Source: Rosenbergiella gaditana | Lineage (GTDB): Bacteria; Pseudomonadota; Gammaproteobacteria; Enterobacterales; Enterobacteriaceae | Direction: 5' to 3' | Assembly (NCBI RefSeq): GCF_018494065.1 | Contig: NZ_JABBFR010000012.1 | Coordinates: 41,480-105,479 of the forward strand | DNA length: 64,000 nt | Shown here: positions 1-9,864 of the stretch, in pieces | How the letters are laid out: every line of letters begins with the position of its first letter | Position numbering within the stretch: the first letter of the stretch is position 1 | Translations under genes and position numbers: made by a program | The notes under the pieces: model-generated | The model's input: the letters and a program-made list of their open reading frames with translations, nothing else | What the model was told of the DNA's origin: nothing | Database searches by the model: none

Positions 1-338
1 GCTTTCAGTTCAATACCTTTTAATAGTGTCCATTGGAACCCGCCAAAAAAGTTGTTCCCTTCACTGAAGGTCAGCGAGTAGCCATAGACCACCCACACGA
101 CACAGACTAGGGCAAAAGTGACTGATACTTGGGTCATCAATGATAAAACGTTTTTTCCACGAATTAAGCCACCGTAAAACAGTGCCACCCCTGGAACGGT
201 CATAAACAATACTAACGCCGTGCAGATCATCATAAAGCCATTATCAGCGCCGCTAACCGTAGGCTCAGGTGCTGCAAAGGCTAAGTTCGGTAGCCCTAGC
301 GCAACGAAGAAACTGAGTAGTGATGCTATTTTTTTCAT
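1..338 (-). CDS. amtB: Ammonium channel AmtB, N-terminal part (cut by window edge)
   Basis: This is the first 112 codons of the inner-membrane ammonium channel; the rest lies left of the window. The ATG at 338-336 follows a GGAGAAAAAT ribosome site. The product starts with a signal peptide ending near AFA (residues 20-22), as in E. coli AmtB, which is processed. The first membrane helix carries the family pattern PGVALFYGGL and is followed by RGKNVLS. It lies 25 bp downstream of glnK in the same direction, so the two form the usual glnK-amtB operon, in which GlnK binds and blocks the channel when nitrogen is sufficient. The name rests on the protein sequence and the neighbour; certainty is high. 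Confidence 0.95.
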   Translation of the reverse strand, partial: MKKIASLLSFFVALGLPNLAFAAPEPTVSGADNGFMMICTALVLFMTVPGVALFYGGLIRGKNVLSLMTQVSVTFALVCVVWVVYGYSLTFSEGNNFFGGFQWTLLKGIELK

Positions 339-363
339 ATTTTTCTCCAATCGCTGCATAACA

Positions 364-702
364 TTACAGTGCCGACTCATCAATTTCGCCGGTACGGATA
401 CGGATCACTCGCTCCAGATTCGAGACAAAGATTTTGCCATCTCCGATCTTTCCGGTATAAGCCGCCTTAGTAATGACCTCGATGACTTCTTCTAGCTGAT
501 CCTCAGCAATCGCAATATCGATTTTGACTTTAGGCAGGAAATTCACACTATATTCTGCACCGCGATAGAGCTCTGCATGCCCTTTCTGGCGACCGAAGCC
601 TTTAACTTCCGTTACTGTTAGACCTTGAATCCCAATAGAAGATAACGCTTCACGGACATCTTCGAGTTTGAAAGGTTTGATCACTACCGTCACTAGTTTC
701 AT
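364..702 (-). CDS. glnK: Nitrogen regulatory PII protein GlnK
   Basis: A 112-residue PII signal protein that senses 2-oxoglutarate and ATP/ADP and controls AmtB and NtrB. The full family length is present. Tyr51 in the T-loop (AEYSVNFLPK) is the residue that GlnD uridylylates in other enterobacteria, and the C-terminal RTGE motif is intact. The close link to amtB identifies it as GlnK rather than GlnB. Expression should depend on the sigma-54 promoter and NtrC site just upstream (743-845). No oddities were seen. Confidence 0.97.
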   Translation of the reverse strand: MKLVTVVIKPFKLEDVREALSSIGIQGLTVTEVKGFGRQKGHAELYRGAEYSVNFLPKVKIDIAIAEDQLEEVIEVITKAAYTGKIGDGKIFVSNLERVIRIRTGEIDESAL

Positions 703-742
703 TTATTTTCCCCAAACATCCTGCCAACATTTCTTCTGATTA

Positions 743-758
743 AGCAACAAACGTGCCA
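743..758 (-). promoter_or_regulatory. Sigma-54 promoter of glnK-amtB
   Basis: Read on the minus strand the sequence is TGGCACG-TTTG-TTGCT, which matches the RpoN consensus TGGCACG-N4-TTGCW, with GG at -24 and GC at -12. It lies about 40 bp upstream of the glnK start. Together with the NtrC palindrome about 75 bp further upstream it forms a standard nitrogen-starvation promoter. Confidence 0.9.
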
Positions 759-829
759 TGTTGCAAATCAATGCCGGCATTCAGAAAAGGATGATAAGGG
801 CATACTGGCTAAAGCGAGCGAAGGGAAGG

Positions 830-845
830 TGCACCGAATGGGTGC
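830..845 (-). promoter_or_regulatory. NtrC-binding palindrome upstream of glnK
   Basis: The sequence contains GCACC-GAATG-GGTGC, a perfect five-base inverted repeat that fits the NtrC (GlnG) box. It lies about 72-87 bp upstream of the -24 element, a normal enhancer distance. A further half site, GTGCACC, occurs at 873-879 and could be a second, weaker site. Confidence 0.8.
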
Positions 846-881
846 GTCCCGAGAGCAGTGAGAACTATTTTAGTGCACCTA

Positions 882-1337
882 TTACAGCGGGAAGGCTGTA
901 GTGTATTTAATTTCCTCCATTGAGAAGCTTGATGTCACCACACTCAACCCCTCGATACTATTAACCAGCGTTTTGTAAAAGCTGTCGTAGCACTTCATAT
1001 CTTTGACCTGAACACGTAATAAGTAGTCGTACTCGCCTGTCAGGCGGTGACAAGCCAGCACTTCAGGCATCGTTTTGATCTGGTGAACAAAATCAATATA
1101 CCATTCACGATTATGATGTAACGTTTTTAAAAACATAAATGCAGTAAGAGTGAGTCCCAATTTTTCTGGATTTAGCAGCGCAACCTGTGAGCGAATCACG
1201 CCCTCTTCTTCTAATTTTTTTAGTCGCTTCCAACAAGGCGTGGCCGTTAGGTTCACGGCATCAGCTAAGGCCTGTAAAGAGAGACTGCAATCCTCTTGCA
1301 GTAAGGCGAGTAACTTACGATCTGTTTTATCTATCAT
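882..1337 (-). CDS. decR: Lrp/AsnC-family transcription regulator DecR-like
   Basis: A 151-residue Lrp/AsnC regulator with an N-terminal winged helix (residues ~1-60, [20 protein letters not shown]) and a C-terminal RAM ligand-binding domain. It matches E. coli DecR (YbaO), which activates cysteine detoxification through cyuPA. In E. coli decR also lies between glnK and queC, which supports orthology. No cyuPA genes are in this window. An upstream ATG at 1343 is possible, but the one at 1337 has the better-spaced AGGT and matches the E. coli start. Confidence 0.88.
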   Translation of the reverse strand: MIDKTDRKLLALLQEDCSLSLQALADAVNLTATPCWKRLKKLEEEGVIRSQVALLNPEKLGLTLTAFMFLKTLHHNREWYIDFVHQIKTMPEVLACHRLTGEYDYLLRVQVKDMKCYDSFYKTLVNSIEGLSVVTSSFSMEEIKYTTAFPL

Positions 1338-1444
1338 GCACATACCTATGGTCAGGGCGAAATGAGAACTATCATACTGCTAATTTTGCTGTGACTCCCC
1401 TTATCGAGGTAAAATAGCGAAAATTTTCTATAGAGGCCCTAAAG

Positions 1445-2140
1445 ATGAAAAAGGCAGTTGTCGTATTTAGTGGTGGCCAAGACTCAACCACCTGTTTAGT
1501 GCAAGCTATGCAACACTATGATGAGGTTCACTGTATAACGTTCGATTATGGACAACGTCATCAGCAAGAGGTCGATATCGCCAAGCAACTCACTGAACGA
1601 TTAGGAGTGGCTGCGCATAAAGTCATGGATGTGACCTTGCTCAACGAATTGGCTATTAGTAGTCTGACGCGGGACAATATTCCCGTTCCCGGCTATCAAC
1701 CTGACACTACTGAACTACCCAGTACCTTTGTGCCGGGCCGTAATATCCTGTTTCTCACCTTAGCATCGATTTATGCCTATCAGGTGGAAGCAGAAGCGGT
1801 GATCACCGGTGTTTGTGAGACCGATTTTTCAGGCTACCCTGATTGTCGCGATGAATTTGTCAAAGCGCTGAATCAAGCCGTAGTTCTCGGGATGGCTAAA
1901 GACGTTCGTTTCGAAACACCATTGATGTGGCTCAATAAGGCAGAAACTTGGGCACTTGCCGACTATTGGGGGCAACTGCCCTTAATTAAAGACCATACGC
2001 TGACTTGTTACAATGGAATAGCCGGCTCGGGCTGCGGAGAGTGTGCCGCTTGCCATTTGCGGGCCAAAGGGCTAGATGAATACCTCAATGCCCCAGAAAA
2101 AATCCTGCAACAATTAAAGCAAAAAAACCAGCTTAACTAG
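1445..2140 (+). CDS. queC: 7-cyano-7-deazaguanine synthase QueC
   Basis: Converts 7-carboxy-7-deazaguanine to preQ0 with ATP and ammonia, a step in queuosine tRNA modification. The 231-residue protein has the PP-loop SGGQDS at residues 9-14. The four zinc cysteines are C188, C197, C200 and C203 (CYNG then GCGECAAC). Length and sequence follow E. coli QueC throughout. It is a single gene ending at a strong hairpin terminator. Confidence 0.97.
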   Translation: MKKAVVVFSGGQDSTTCLVQAMQHYDEVHCITFDYGQRHQQEVDIAKQLTERLGVAAHKVMDVTLLNELAISSLTRDNIPVPGYQPDTTELPSTFVPGRNILFLTLASIYAYQVEAEAVITGVCETDFSGYPDCRDEFVKALNQAVVLGMAKDVRFETPLMWLNKAETWALADYWGQLPLIKDHTLTCYNGIAGSGCGECAACHLRAKGLDEYLNAPEKILQQLKQKNQLN

Positions 2141-2176
2141 AAAGAGAGGGGTTACCTCGGTAACCCCTCTCTTTCT
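2139..2176. terminator. Bidirectional terminator between queC and ybaV
   Basis: An 18-bp perfect stem (AGAAAGAGAGGGGTTACC and its complement) with a two-base loop lies between two convergent genes. It overlaps the ends of both the queC stop and the ybaV stop. It should end transcription from both sides. Confidence 0.85.
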
Positions 2177-2504
2177 ATAAAGTTAGCTTTGCAATCACCC
2201 GATTTACCAGGTTTTCGCCGAAACCTGGTACTTCAACTAACTGCTTTACATCGGTGAATAAGCCATATTTTTCTCTGTACTCAATAATGGCTTGCGCTTT
2301 TTTTAACCCGACTCCATTGAGTTTATCGGCTAAGGTTGCTGCATCCGCAGTATTAAGATTGACCTTATCTGTGATCGATTTTTGCGTGACTTCAGCATTT
2401 TTTTCCGTGTGTTTAGGCGTTACCGACGGTTGATTGCCAGCGTGCGTAAAAGTACTTACCACAGCGAACACTATAACGAGAATATTCATTTTTTTACGAT
2501 ACAT
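2175..2504 (-). CDS. ybaV: Helix-hairpin-helix ComEA-family protein YbaV
   Basis: A 109-residue exported protein: an N-terminal signal peptide (about residues 1-22, ending THA), a low-complexity linker, then a ComEA-type helix-hairpin-helix domain (residues ~48-109; VNLNTADAATLADKLNGVG and VEVPGFGENLV). Such domains bind DNA backbone; the ComEA family takes part in DNA uptake, but the role of YbaV in enterobacteria is not established. Its position next to ppiD is conserved with E. coli. Confidence 0.88.
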   Translation of the reverse strand: MYRKKMNILVIVFAVVSTFTHAGNQPSVTPKHTEKNAEVTQKSITDKVNLNTADAATLADKLNGVGLKKAQAIIEYREKYGLFTDVKQLVEVPGFGENLVNRVIAKLTL

Positions 2505-2581
2505 AAAAGCTCTCCTATTTGGTGAATAGACAGGCTATGCCGAAGAGAAGAGGTTGCCAATTTAGCTCATAAAAAAATGGA

Positions 2582-2603
2582 AAAGGCCGCATAAGCGGCC
2601 TTT
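2582..2603 (-). terminator. Rho-independent terminator after ppiD
   Basis: A nine-base stem (AAAGGCCGC / GCGGCCTTT) with an ATAA loop lies 35 bp past the ppiD stop. On the minus strand it is followed by T-rich sequence. Confidence 0.75.
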
Positions 2604-2637
2604 AATTTATCATAGAAACGATAAGAATTTGTGAGCG

Positions 2638-4506
2638 TTATTGCAGTTGTACCGCATCGCCATACTTAATCTTCGCTTCCTGACGTAATTGCTCAAGCAG
2701 TGAGGTAAAGGCAAGCTGCGCATTATTATTCGCAATGCCGTTGACCATTTGTGCTTTCTGCGCTGCAGGCATCTCTACAGTAATGACTTTATCCAAGGCG
2801 ATAATCACAACATTTCCGTTGCTGCCTTGGGTAAAGCTATAACTTGGAGTGGTACCTTGCGGCGGCGTTAAGCCAAATACCGTCTCTGATAAGGCAGATT
2901 GTTGATTGCGTTGCAAGGTTTGCATAGCGCCAAAGTGTAATCCTGCTTGTGTAAAGCGGGTCTCTTTTCCTTGGCGTAACTCGGTGACTATCGAGTCAGC
3001 CTGGGCTTTCGCTGCAGTAACCGCTTTATCGTGTTTAATGGCATCAGTAATTTGCGCCGTAACCTCTGCTTGAGGTTTCACTTTAGCAGGTTGATGTGCA
3101 GAGATACGCACGACAAAAGCACGGTCACCCTCTACGGTGATGATGCTGGAGTTACTGCCAGGAGTACCTTGTTCACCCAATAAGCTACCGTTGAAGATAA
3201 CATCTTTGATTTGGTCAAAGTTTAGCGCGTCCGGTACAGATTGCTGGCTGAACCAAGAGGTTTCAACTGCTTTCGTTCCAGCAACCTGCTCAGCGGCAGC
3301 CAATGAATCATTGTCATTGCTCGCAGCATCATTAACTTTCTGCTGCAATGCATAAAACTGACTTATAGCCGTCTCTTGTTGCACTTTATCTGCTACGGCT
3401 TGATGAACGACTGAAAGCGCTTGCTGTTGTTCCGGTTGGAGATCATCCAAACGAACAAGTAAATATCCAACAGAGCTTTTGATCACGCCAGAGAGCGCAC
3501 CCTTTTCAGTCAGCTTCGCCGAAGTAAGTTCGTCAGGAATAGAATCTTTCTCCATCCATCCCAAATCGCCACCTTGCTTAGCCGAAACCGAATCTTGAGA
3601 GTTTTGACGCGCAAGATCAGCAAAGTCAGCACCTTGTTGTAATTGCTTCAACAAATCGTCCGCTTGTTGCTGAGTTTTGACTTGTATAACACTATAGCGT
3701 TGACGTGCTTGCTGACTGTAATCGGCTTTATGGCTATCGTACCATGTCTGAATTTCTTGCTCAGTCGGCGCTTTTTGCATCGCCTTAGCATCCAGCTTGA
3801 TATAGCTGACTTTAAATTGTTCAGGCAGTTTGAAAGAGGCTTGATGAGATTGGTAATAGCCTTTGATTTCAGCATCGTCGACTTTTTGCTGAGCAGCCAA
3901 GGCATCGATATTTAACGTAGCTTGACGAATTTGACGTTGCTGGGAGACGAGATTTGCGATCCGGTCAGCTTCACTTTTCAGAACAAAGTCAGTATTACCA
4001 ACCGCCTGTGCCAACTGTTGATTAGCTAAACTCTTACGCAATGAAGCCGCGTAGCTATCGGGTGTATAGCCAACACTGCTTAACACGGAGTTATAAAGAG
4101 CGTTATCAAAACGACCATTCGTCTGGAATTGCGGTACAGCAAAAATAGCCTGCTTAATCTGTGCATCCGTCACTGCTAAATTGAGTGAATGCACGTATTG
4201 TTGTAAAAGCGTTTGGTCCACAAGTTGGGAGAGCGCTTGCTGACGAAGCTGTTGCATAAATTGCTCATTGCCCGCAAGTTGTGCATATTGTTCACCCAGT
4301 TGCTGCTGCTGACGTGCGCGTTCATTATTAAACGCATTTTCGAATTGAGCTCGGCTAATTGTTTCACCGTTAATTTTTGCAGCATAATCATGATTTCCGC
4401 CGATCAAATAATTACTGACACCGGTCAGTACGAACGAAATAATGATTATTCCCAGTATGATTTTAAGCACAACGTGATTAGACGCTGAGCGTAAATTGTC
4501 CATCAT
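2638..4506 (-). CDS. ppiD: Periplasmic folding chaperone PpiD
   Basis: A 622-residue inner-membrane chaperone with one N-terminal transmembrane helix (about residues 13-35, KIILGIIIISFVLTGV) and a large periplasmic part: SurA_N-like domain, one parvulin-type domain (about residues 260-360, with DLARQNSQDS and GGDLGW) and a C-terminal SurA-like region. It helps proteins emerging from the Sec translocon. The start is placed at the ATG of MMDNLR, which matches E. coli; a GTG six codons upstream overlaps the GGAG ribosome site and is less likely. Gene order hupB-ppiD is conserved. Confidence 0.95.
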   Translation of the reverse strand: MMDNLRSASNHVVLKIILGIIIISFVLTGVSNYLIGGNHDYAAKINGETISRAQFENAFNNERARQQQQLGEQYAQLAGNEQFMQQLRQQALSQLVDQTLLQQYVHSLNLAVTDAQIKQAIFAVPQFQTNGRFDNALYNSVLSSVGYTPDSYAASLRKSLANQQLAQAVGNTDFVLKSEADRIANLVSQQRQIRQATLNIDALAAQQKVDDAEIKGYYQSHQASFKLPEQFKVSYIKLDAKAMQKAPTEQEIQTWYDSHKADYSQQARQRYSVIQVKTQQQADDLLKQLQQGADFADLARQNSQDSVSAKQGGDLGWMEKDSIPDELTSAKLTEKGALSGVIKSSVGYLLVRLDDLQPEQQQALSVVHQAVADKVQQETAISQFYALQQKVNDAASNDNDSLAAAEQVAGTKAVETSWFSQQSVPDALNFDQIKDVIFNGSLLGEQGTPGSNSSIITVEGDRAFVVRISAHQPAKVKPQAEVTAQITDAIKHDKAVTAAKAQADSIVTELRQGKETRFTQAGLHFGAMQTLQRNQQSALSETVFGLTPPQGTTPSYSFTQGSNGNVVIIALDKVITVEMPAAQKAQMVNGIANNNAQLAFTSLLEQLRQEAKIKYGDAVQLQ

Positions 4507-4582
4507 GATTTGGCAACACTCCACTGTGGTGTAAATTTAACGCTGACCGATGTGGCCTTTGACAACCCATATAACTTTCCAG

Positions 4583-4610
4583 AAAAAAAGGCACATCGCT
4601 TGATGTGCCT
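4583..4610 (-). terminator. Rho-independent terminator after hupB
   Basis: A nine-base stem (AGGCACATC / GATGTGCCT) with a GCTT loop is followed on the minus strand by a run of seven T. It lies about 70 bp past the hupB stop and separates hupB from ppiD. Confidence 0.9.
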
Positions 4611-4679
4611 CTATGTTACATGAGAAGCGTTATCGCGTCCTCATTCCATGAAAGAAATAGTTTCATGGTTCAGTAAGAC

Positions 4680-4952
4680 TTAATTAACTGAGTCTTTTAA
4701 TCCTTTACCTGCACGGAAGCCAGGGACTTTACCTGCAGGGATAGTAATTTCTTTACCTGTTTGCGGATTGCGGCCAGTACGCTCAGCACGGTCTTTCACC
4801 GCGAAAGTTCCGAAACCGACTAGTGCAACGTCATCACCAGCTTGTAATGATTCAGTTACCGCACCAATAAATGCGTCTAAAACACGTCCTGCAGCTGCTT
4901 TGGAAATATCTGCATCAGCAGCAATTTTATCAACCAATTGTGATTTATTCAC
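4680..4952 (-). CDS. hupB: DNA-binding protein HU-beta
   Basis: A 90-residue nucleoid protein that bends DNA as a homo- or HU-alpha heterodimer. The DNA-contacting beta-arm motif [10 protein letters not shown] is present with the intercalating RNP triplet at residues 61-63, and the GFGTF core is intact. The length is the family standard. It lies downstream of lon, as in E. coli, and has its own terminator. Confidence 0.97.
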   Translation of the reverse strand: MNKSQLVDKIAADADISKAAAGRVLDAFIGAVTESLQAGDDVALVGFGTFAVKDRAERTGRNPQTGKEITIPAGKVPGFRAGKGLKDSVN

Positions 4953-5123
4953 GTTAACATCCCCTTTATTATTTCATGTCGCAGAGAGTCTCCCCTCTCA
5001 CTTATGAGCTGCTTGTTATAGCAGGCATCGACGCGCGAAACAACGTAAATGCTCTTAATGGCTCGCAAAGATCAACTTTATTATATCGAATACCGACTCT
5101 CGGTATTCGATAATTTCTTCATG

Positions 5124-7481
5124 TTATGCTGACGTGTTAACAACTTCAATCCCTTCAGGTGCGCGCTCGAGGGCAATTTTCAACACTTCCTCAATCGTTT
5201 TCACCGGATGAATACTTAAATCAGCAATGACATTTTGAGGAATTTCTTCCAAATCGCGTTTATTCTCATAAGGAATTAACACCGTTTTGATACCACCACG
5301 GTGTGCTGCTAACAGCTTCTCTTTAAGACCCCCGATAGGTAAGACTTGACCACGTAATGTAATCTCTCCCGTCATCGCTACCTCTGCTTTGACAGGATTA
5401 CCGGTCAAGCTCGATACCAAGGCAGTACACATTGCGATCCCCGCACTTGGGCCATCTTTTGGTGTTGCGCCTTCCGGTACATGCACATGAATGTCACGTT
5501 TCTCGTAGAAATCATTATTAATACCTAATGATTCTGCACGAGAACGCACAACCGTCATCGCTGCTTGGATAGATTCTTGCATCACTTCACCCAATGAGCC
5601 GGTGTAAGAGAGCTTGCCTTTGCCTGGGACACTTGCTGTTTCAATGGTTAACAGATCGCCACCCACTTCAGTCCATGCCAGCCCTGTTACTTCACCGATA
5701 CGATTCTTCTCATCGGCACGGCCATAATCGAAGCGTTGTACGCCAAGGTACTCACTAAGATTATCTGCATTAATCGTGATGTGCTTTAGCTTTTTATCTA
5801 ACAATAGCGCTTTCACCGCTTTACGGCAGAGCTTAGAGAGTTCTCTTTCTAAGCTACGTACTCCCGCTTCACGAGTATAGAAGCGGATGATACCCATGAT
5901 GGCGCTATCTTCAACCGTCAGCTCACCCGTTTTCAGCGCATTACGCTCCATCTGTTTAGGTAGGAGGTGATCTTTTGCGATATTTAACTTCTCATCTTCG
6001 GTGTAGCCAGAAAGACGAATGACTTCCATACGATCCAGCAATGGACCCGGAATATTCATAGAGTTAGAGGTCGCCACGAACATTACATCGGAAAGATCGT
6101 AATCCACTTCGAGGTAGTGATCGTTAAAGGCATTGTTTTGCTCTGGATCTAAAACCTCTAACAGTGCGGAGGCAGGATCGCCGCGCATATCTGCGGACAT
6201 CTTATCAATTTCATCGAGCAAGAAGAGAGGATTACGCACCCCTACTTTAGCCATCTTTTGAATAAGTTTACCCGGCATAGAACCGATGTAAGTACGGCGG
6301 TGACCGCGGATCTCTGCTTCATCGCGTACGCCACCCAAGGCCATACGAGTATACTTACGGCCTGTCGCTTTAGCGATGGATTGGCCTAATGAGGTTTTCC
6401 CGACGCCTGGCGGTCCAACTAAGCATAGAATCGGTCCACGAATTTTATTCACTCGACTTTGTACCGCGAGGTATTCAAGAATACGATCTTTCACTCGGTC
6501 TAAGCCAAAATGGTCTTTGTCTAAGGTTTCTTGCGCTTTACGCAGGTCTTTCTTGACCTTACTGCGCCCTACCCAAGGAACCTGAACCATCCAGTCGATA
6601 TATCCGCGCACGACTGTTGCTTCTGCAGACATCGGTGACATCATCTTAAGCTTTTGTAATTCGGCTTCCGCTTTTTCTTTCGCTTCCGCAGGCATCTTCG
6701 CTTCATCAATCTTGCGTTTTAGCGCTTCAAATTCATCCGGAACATCGTCCATTTCGCCAAGTTCTTTCTGAATCGCCTTCATTTGCTCATTCAGATAGTA
6801 CTCGCGCTGGCTCTTCTCCATCTGTTTCTTAACGCGATTGCGAATACGTTTTTCAACCTGCAGCAAATCAATTTCTGATTCCATCATTGCCATCAAGTAC
6901 TCTAGACGTTCGTTCACGTCTGACATTTCCAGTACTGATTGTTTATCTGCCAACTTAAGTGGCATATGAGCGGCAATGGTATCGGCTAAGCGTGCAGCAT
7001 CCTCAAGGTTGTTGAGTGAAGTCAACACTTCCGGTGGGATCTTTTTATTGAGTTTGATGTAGCCTTCAAATTGGCTAACTGCTGCACGGATCAATACCTC
7101 TTGCTCGCTATCATCAATCTCAGGACTTTCAATGTACTCAATCTGAGCCGTGAAATATTCTTGGCTATCATCGAGCGAGGTCAATGTTGCGCGCTGTACC
7201 CCTTCGACCAGTACTTTGACCGTACCATCCGGTAGTTTTAGCATCTGTAGGACTGAAGCGACCGTTCCGACAGTAAATAAATCGTCAATACTCGGCTCAT
7301 CTGTTGTCGCTTCTTTCTGCGCCACCAGCAGAATTTTCTTATCGTTATCCATCGCTGACTCTAAGCAGCGGATAGATTTTTCGCGACCCACGAATAACGG
7401 TATCACCATGTGCGGATAAACCACTACATCGCGTAAAGGTAACACGGGAATATCAATGTGTTCGGAACGCTCAGAAGTCAT
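5124..7481 (-). CDS. lon: ATP-dependent protease Lon
   Basis: A 785-residue cytosolic AAA+ protease (E. coli 784) that degrades misfolded and regulatory proteins. It has the N-terminal substrate-binding domain, the AAA+ module with Walker A GPPGVGKT (near residue 356) and Walker B FLLDEIDK, and the C-terminal Ser-Lys protease domain with DGPSAG (Ser near 680) and the catalytic Lys in GGLKEK (near 723). It sits downstream of clpX with its own heat-shock promoter at 7559-7586. All key residues are present. Confidence 0.98.
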   Translation of the reverse strand: MTSERSEHIDIPVLPLRDVVVYPHMVIPLFVGREKSIRCLESAMDNDKKILLVAQKEATTDEPSIDDLFTVGTVASVLQMLKLPDGTVKVLVEGVQRATLTSLDDSQEYFTAQIEYIESPEIDDSEQEVLIRAAVSQFEGYIKLNKKIPPEVLTSLNNLEDAARLADTIAAHMPLKLADKQSVLEMSDVNERLEYLMAMMESEIDLLQVEKRIRNRVKKQMEKSQREYYLNEQMKAIQKELGEMDDVPDEFEALKRKIDEAKMPAEAKEKAEAELQKLKMMSPMSAEATVVRGYIDWMVQVPWVGRSKVKKDLRKAQETLDKDHFGLDRVKDRILEYLAVQSRVNKIRGPILCLVGPPGVGKTSLGQSIAKATGRKYTRMALGGVRDEAEIRGHRRTYIGSMPGKLIQKMAKVGVRNPLFLLDEIDKMSADMRGDPASALLEVLDPEQNNAFNDHYLEVDYDLSDVMFVATSNSMNIPGPLLDRMEVIRLSGYTEDEKLNIAKDHLLPKQMERNALKTGELTVEDSAIMGIIRFYTREAGVRSLERELSKLCRKAVKALLLDKKLKHITINADNLSEYLGVQRFDYGRADEKNRIGEVTGLAWTEVGGDLLTIETASVPGKGKLSYTGSLGEVMQESIQAAMTVVRSRAESLGINNDFYEKRDIHVHVPEGATPKDGPSAGIAMCTALVSSLTGNPVKAEVAMTGEITLRGQVLPIGGLKEKLLAAHRGGIKTVLIPYENKRDLEEIPQNVIADLSIHPVKTIEEVLKIALERAPEGIEVVNTSA

Positions 7482-7558
7482 AGAGCTCTCTCTTAGTTTA
7501 ATTTCCGCCGGAGTGTGATAGGCCTAACTCTGTGACTTATCACGTCTAGATGATCAAC

Positions 7559-7586
7559 ATATGGGGGTGATATTATGATATTCAAC
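7559..7586 (-). promoter_or_regulatory. Sigma-32 (heat-shock) promoter of lon
   Basis: On the minus strand GTTGAA is followed after 14 bases by CCCCATAT. This fits the RpoH consensus (CTTGAA, 13-15 bp, CCCCATNT). The E. coli lon promoter, as I recall it, has the same GTTGAA and CCCCATAT hexamers. The element lies about 80 bp upstream of the lon start. Confidence 0.88.
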
Positions 7587-7600
7587 GGTCTATACGTAAG

Positions 7601-7632
7601 AAAAATAAAGGGGAAATTGAATTTCCCCTTTA
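7601..7632 (-). terminator. Terminator after clpX
   Basis: The inverted repeat TAAAGGGGAAATT / AATTTCCCCTTTA (7606-7618 and 7620-7632) is followed on the minus strand by TTTTT. It lies about 30 bp past the clpX stop and upstream of the lon promoter, so lon is transcribed mainly from its own promoter. Confidence 0.75.
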
Positions 7633-7661
7633 TAGGCGTATTACTCTAAATACTCGGCTAT

Positions 7662-8933
7662 TTACTCGCCAGAGGCTTGCGCTTCTTGCTTACCATAAAT
7701 TAGCATCGGTTCAGAGGTTCCCCCGATAACATTCTCGTCGATAACCACTTTTTCAACGCCTTCAATTGAAGGAAGTTCATACATGGTTTCGAGCAATGCT
7801 GCTTCAACGATGGAACGAAGCCCACGTGCGCCAGTCTTACGGCTCATCGCTTTCTCAGCAATAGCCACTAAAGCTTCTTCACGGAACTCTAACTCTGCCC
7901 CTTCAAGACTAAACAGCGCTTGATACTGTTTGGTTAGCGCATTTTTAGGCTCACGCAAGATCTGAATCAGAGCTTCTTCACTCAATTCACTGAGGGTCGC
8001 TACGACAGGTAGACGCCCGATGAACTCAGGAATAAGTCCAAATTTGATCAGATCCTCTGGTTCAGCCAGTGCCAGTAATTCCCCTTCTGCGGCTTTCTTA
8101 GATGGATCTTTTACCGTTGCAGCAAAACCAATACCTGATCCCGTTTCTACACGTTGAGCAATAACTTTATCTAATCCAGCGAAAGCACCACCGCAGATAA
8201 ACAGAATTTTTGACGTATCGACTTGTAAAAACTCTTGTTGGGGATGTTTACGACCACCTTGTGGAGGAACTGCTGCCACGGTGCCCTCGATGAGCTTCAG
8301 CAAGGCTTGCTGAACCCCCTCACCAGAGACATCACGCGTAATGGAAGGGTTGTCTGACTTACGAGAAATTTTATCAATTTCATCAATGTAGACAATACCA
8401 CGTTGGGCTTTCTCAACGTCATAATCGCATTTTTGTAGCAATTTCTGGATGATGTTTTCAACGTCTTCACCAACATAACCCGCTTCTGTAAGGGTTGTTG
8501 CATCAGCCATAGTGAAAGGAACGTCCAGTAAACGCGCCAATGTCTCAGCTAATAACGTTTTGCCACTTCCGGTTGGCCCGATCAGTAGAATATTACTTTT
8601 ACCCAGCTCAACACCATTTGACGTATCACCATTACGTAAACGCTTGTAGTGGTTATAAACCGCTACAGAAAGGACTTTCTTCGCCTTTTCTTGGCCAATC
8701 ACGTAGTCATCGAGATGTGTACGAATCTCGCGTGGCGTCGGCAGTGCATTGCGCTCGCGATGTGGAGCAACTTCTTTTATCTCTTCACGAATAATGTCAT
8801 TACATAAATCAACACATTCGTCGCAGATATACACTGACGGTCCGGCAATTAGCTTACGTACTTCATGCTGGCTCTTGCCGCAGAAAGAGCAGTACAGCAA
8901 TTTACCTGAACCCTCTTTGCGCTTATCAGTCAT
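7662..8933 (-). CDS. clpX: ATP-dependent Clp protease ATP-binding subunit ClpX
   Basis: A 423-residue AAA+ unfoldase that feeds substrates to ClpP. The N-terminal zinc-binding domain has C15, C18, C37 and C40. Walker A is GPTGSGKT and Walker B VYIDEIDK, with the pore-loop GYVG and an IGF loop for docking to ClpP. It is 89 bp downstream of clpP in the same direction, the conserved clpPX operon. The length is one residue shorter than in E. coli. Confidence 0.98.
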   Translation of the reverse strand: MTDKRKEGSGKLLYCSFCGKSQHEVRKLIAGPSVYICDECVDLCNDIIREEIKEVAPHRERNALPTPREIRTHLDDYVIGQEKAKKVLSVAVYNHYKRLRNGDTSNGVELGKSNILLIGPTGSGKTLLAETLARLLDVPFTMADATTLTEAGYVGEDVENIIQKLLQKCDYDVEKAQRGIVYIDEIDKISRKSDNPSITRDVSGEGVQQALLKLIEGTVAAVPPQGGRKHPQQEFLQVDTSKILFICGGAFAGLDKVIAQRVETGSGIGFAATVKDPSKKAAEGELLALAEPEDLIKFGLIPEFIGRLPVVATLSELSEEALIQILREPKNALTKQYQALFSLEGAELEFREEALVAIAEKAMSRKTGARGLRSIVEAALLETMYELPSIEGVEKVVIDENVIGGTSEPMLIYGKQEAQASGE

Positions 8934-9022
8934 CAGTTAGCCTCTTCTCAGTGTAATCAGTGCCAGCATTATCATTGTTGGATAATGCTCGACGTTTAGG
9001 TGTACAGTGTCGCTTAGCGCTT

Positions 9023-9646
9023 TTACTTGCGGTGAGTCAGGACGGAATCAACCAGTCCATAATCTACGGCTTCTGCTGCAGAGAGGAAGCGGTCCCGCTC
9101 AGTATCACGCTCAATTTCTTCTAAGGTTTTACCTGTGTGCTTCGCCATTAACTCATTCATGCGCTGTTTAACTTTAAGAATTTCTTTAGCATGAATTTCG
9201 ATATCGGTAGCTTGGCCTTGGTAACCCCCTAACGGTTGGTGGATCATCACACGAGAGTTCGGTAAACAAAAACGTTTACCTTCTGCCCCTGCTGTTAACA
9301 GAAAGGCACCCATCGAGCAGGCCTGTCCCATACAGATAGTGCTAACATCAGGTTTGATGAATTGCATCGTATCATAGATAGACATTCCCGCCGTAATCAC
9401 ACCACCTGGCGAGTTAATGTAGAGATAGATATCTTTCTCAGGATTTTCAGCTTCAAGAAAGAGCATCTGCGCGACGATCAGGTTTGCCATATGGTCTTCA
9501 ACCTGACCGGTCATGAAAATAACGCGTTCTTTTAATAAGCGTGAATAGATATCGTAAGAACGTTCGCCACGCGAAGTCTGCTCGACAACCATGGGAACCA
9601 GAGCCATTTGGGCAGCCGTCATTTCGGGTTGATTACTGTATGACAT
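9023..9646 (-). CDS. clpP: ATP-dependent Clp protease proteolytic subunit ClpP
   Basis: A 207-residue serine peptidase that forms the double-heptamer chamber. The catalytic Ser111 is in GQACSMGA and His136 in MIHQPLGG; Asp near 185 completes the triad. The first ~14 residues match the self-cleaved propeptide region (cleavage before ALVPMV). It is upstream of clpX and downstream of tig, as in E. coli. Confidence 0.98.
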   Translation of the reverse strand: MSYSNQPEMTAAQMALVPMVVEQTSRGERSYDIYSRLLKERVIFMTGQVEDHMANLIVAQMLFLEAENPEKDIYLYINSPGGVITAGMSIYDTMQFIKPDVSTICMGQACSMGAFLLTAGAEGKRFCLPNSRVMIHQPLGGYQGQATDIEIHAKEILKVKQRMNELMAKHTGKTLEEIERDTERDRFLSAAEAVDYGLVDSVLTHRK

Positions 9647-9806
9647 AAACCATCTCCTGGGTAAATTTCTTGAGCAACGCTTGTCGCCTTAAGTAACAGC
9701 AGCCATTGATGCAGCGTATTTTACATTCATTTAAGCATAACAAGGTTTTTATTAATACGCGAAGTAGATTACTGAGGTTCAGAAAATTCTTTTCAAGGGG
9801 CACTAC

Positions 9807-9839
9807 AAAAAAAGGCTCGTGACTTGGGATCACGAGCCT
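9807..9839 (-). terminator. Rho-independent terminator after tig
   Basis: A ten-base stem (AGGCTCGTGA / TCACGAGCCT, 9813-9822 and 9830-9839) with a seven-base loop is followed on the minus strand by seven T. It lies about 25 bp past the tig stop and separates tig from clpP. Confidence 0.9.
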
Positions 9840-9864
9840 AATTCAATAGCTAAGCTATTACGTC

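Noticed and set aside
9770..9797. Possible sigma-32 promoter of clpP (CTTGAA, 14 bp, CCTCAGTA on the minus strand)
   Set aside because: The -35 part is good but the -10 part matches the CCCCAT consensus poorly, so it is not listed as a feature.
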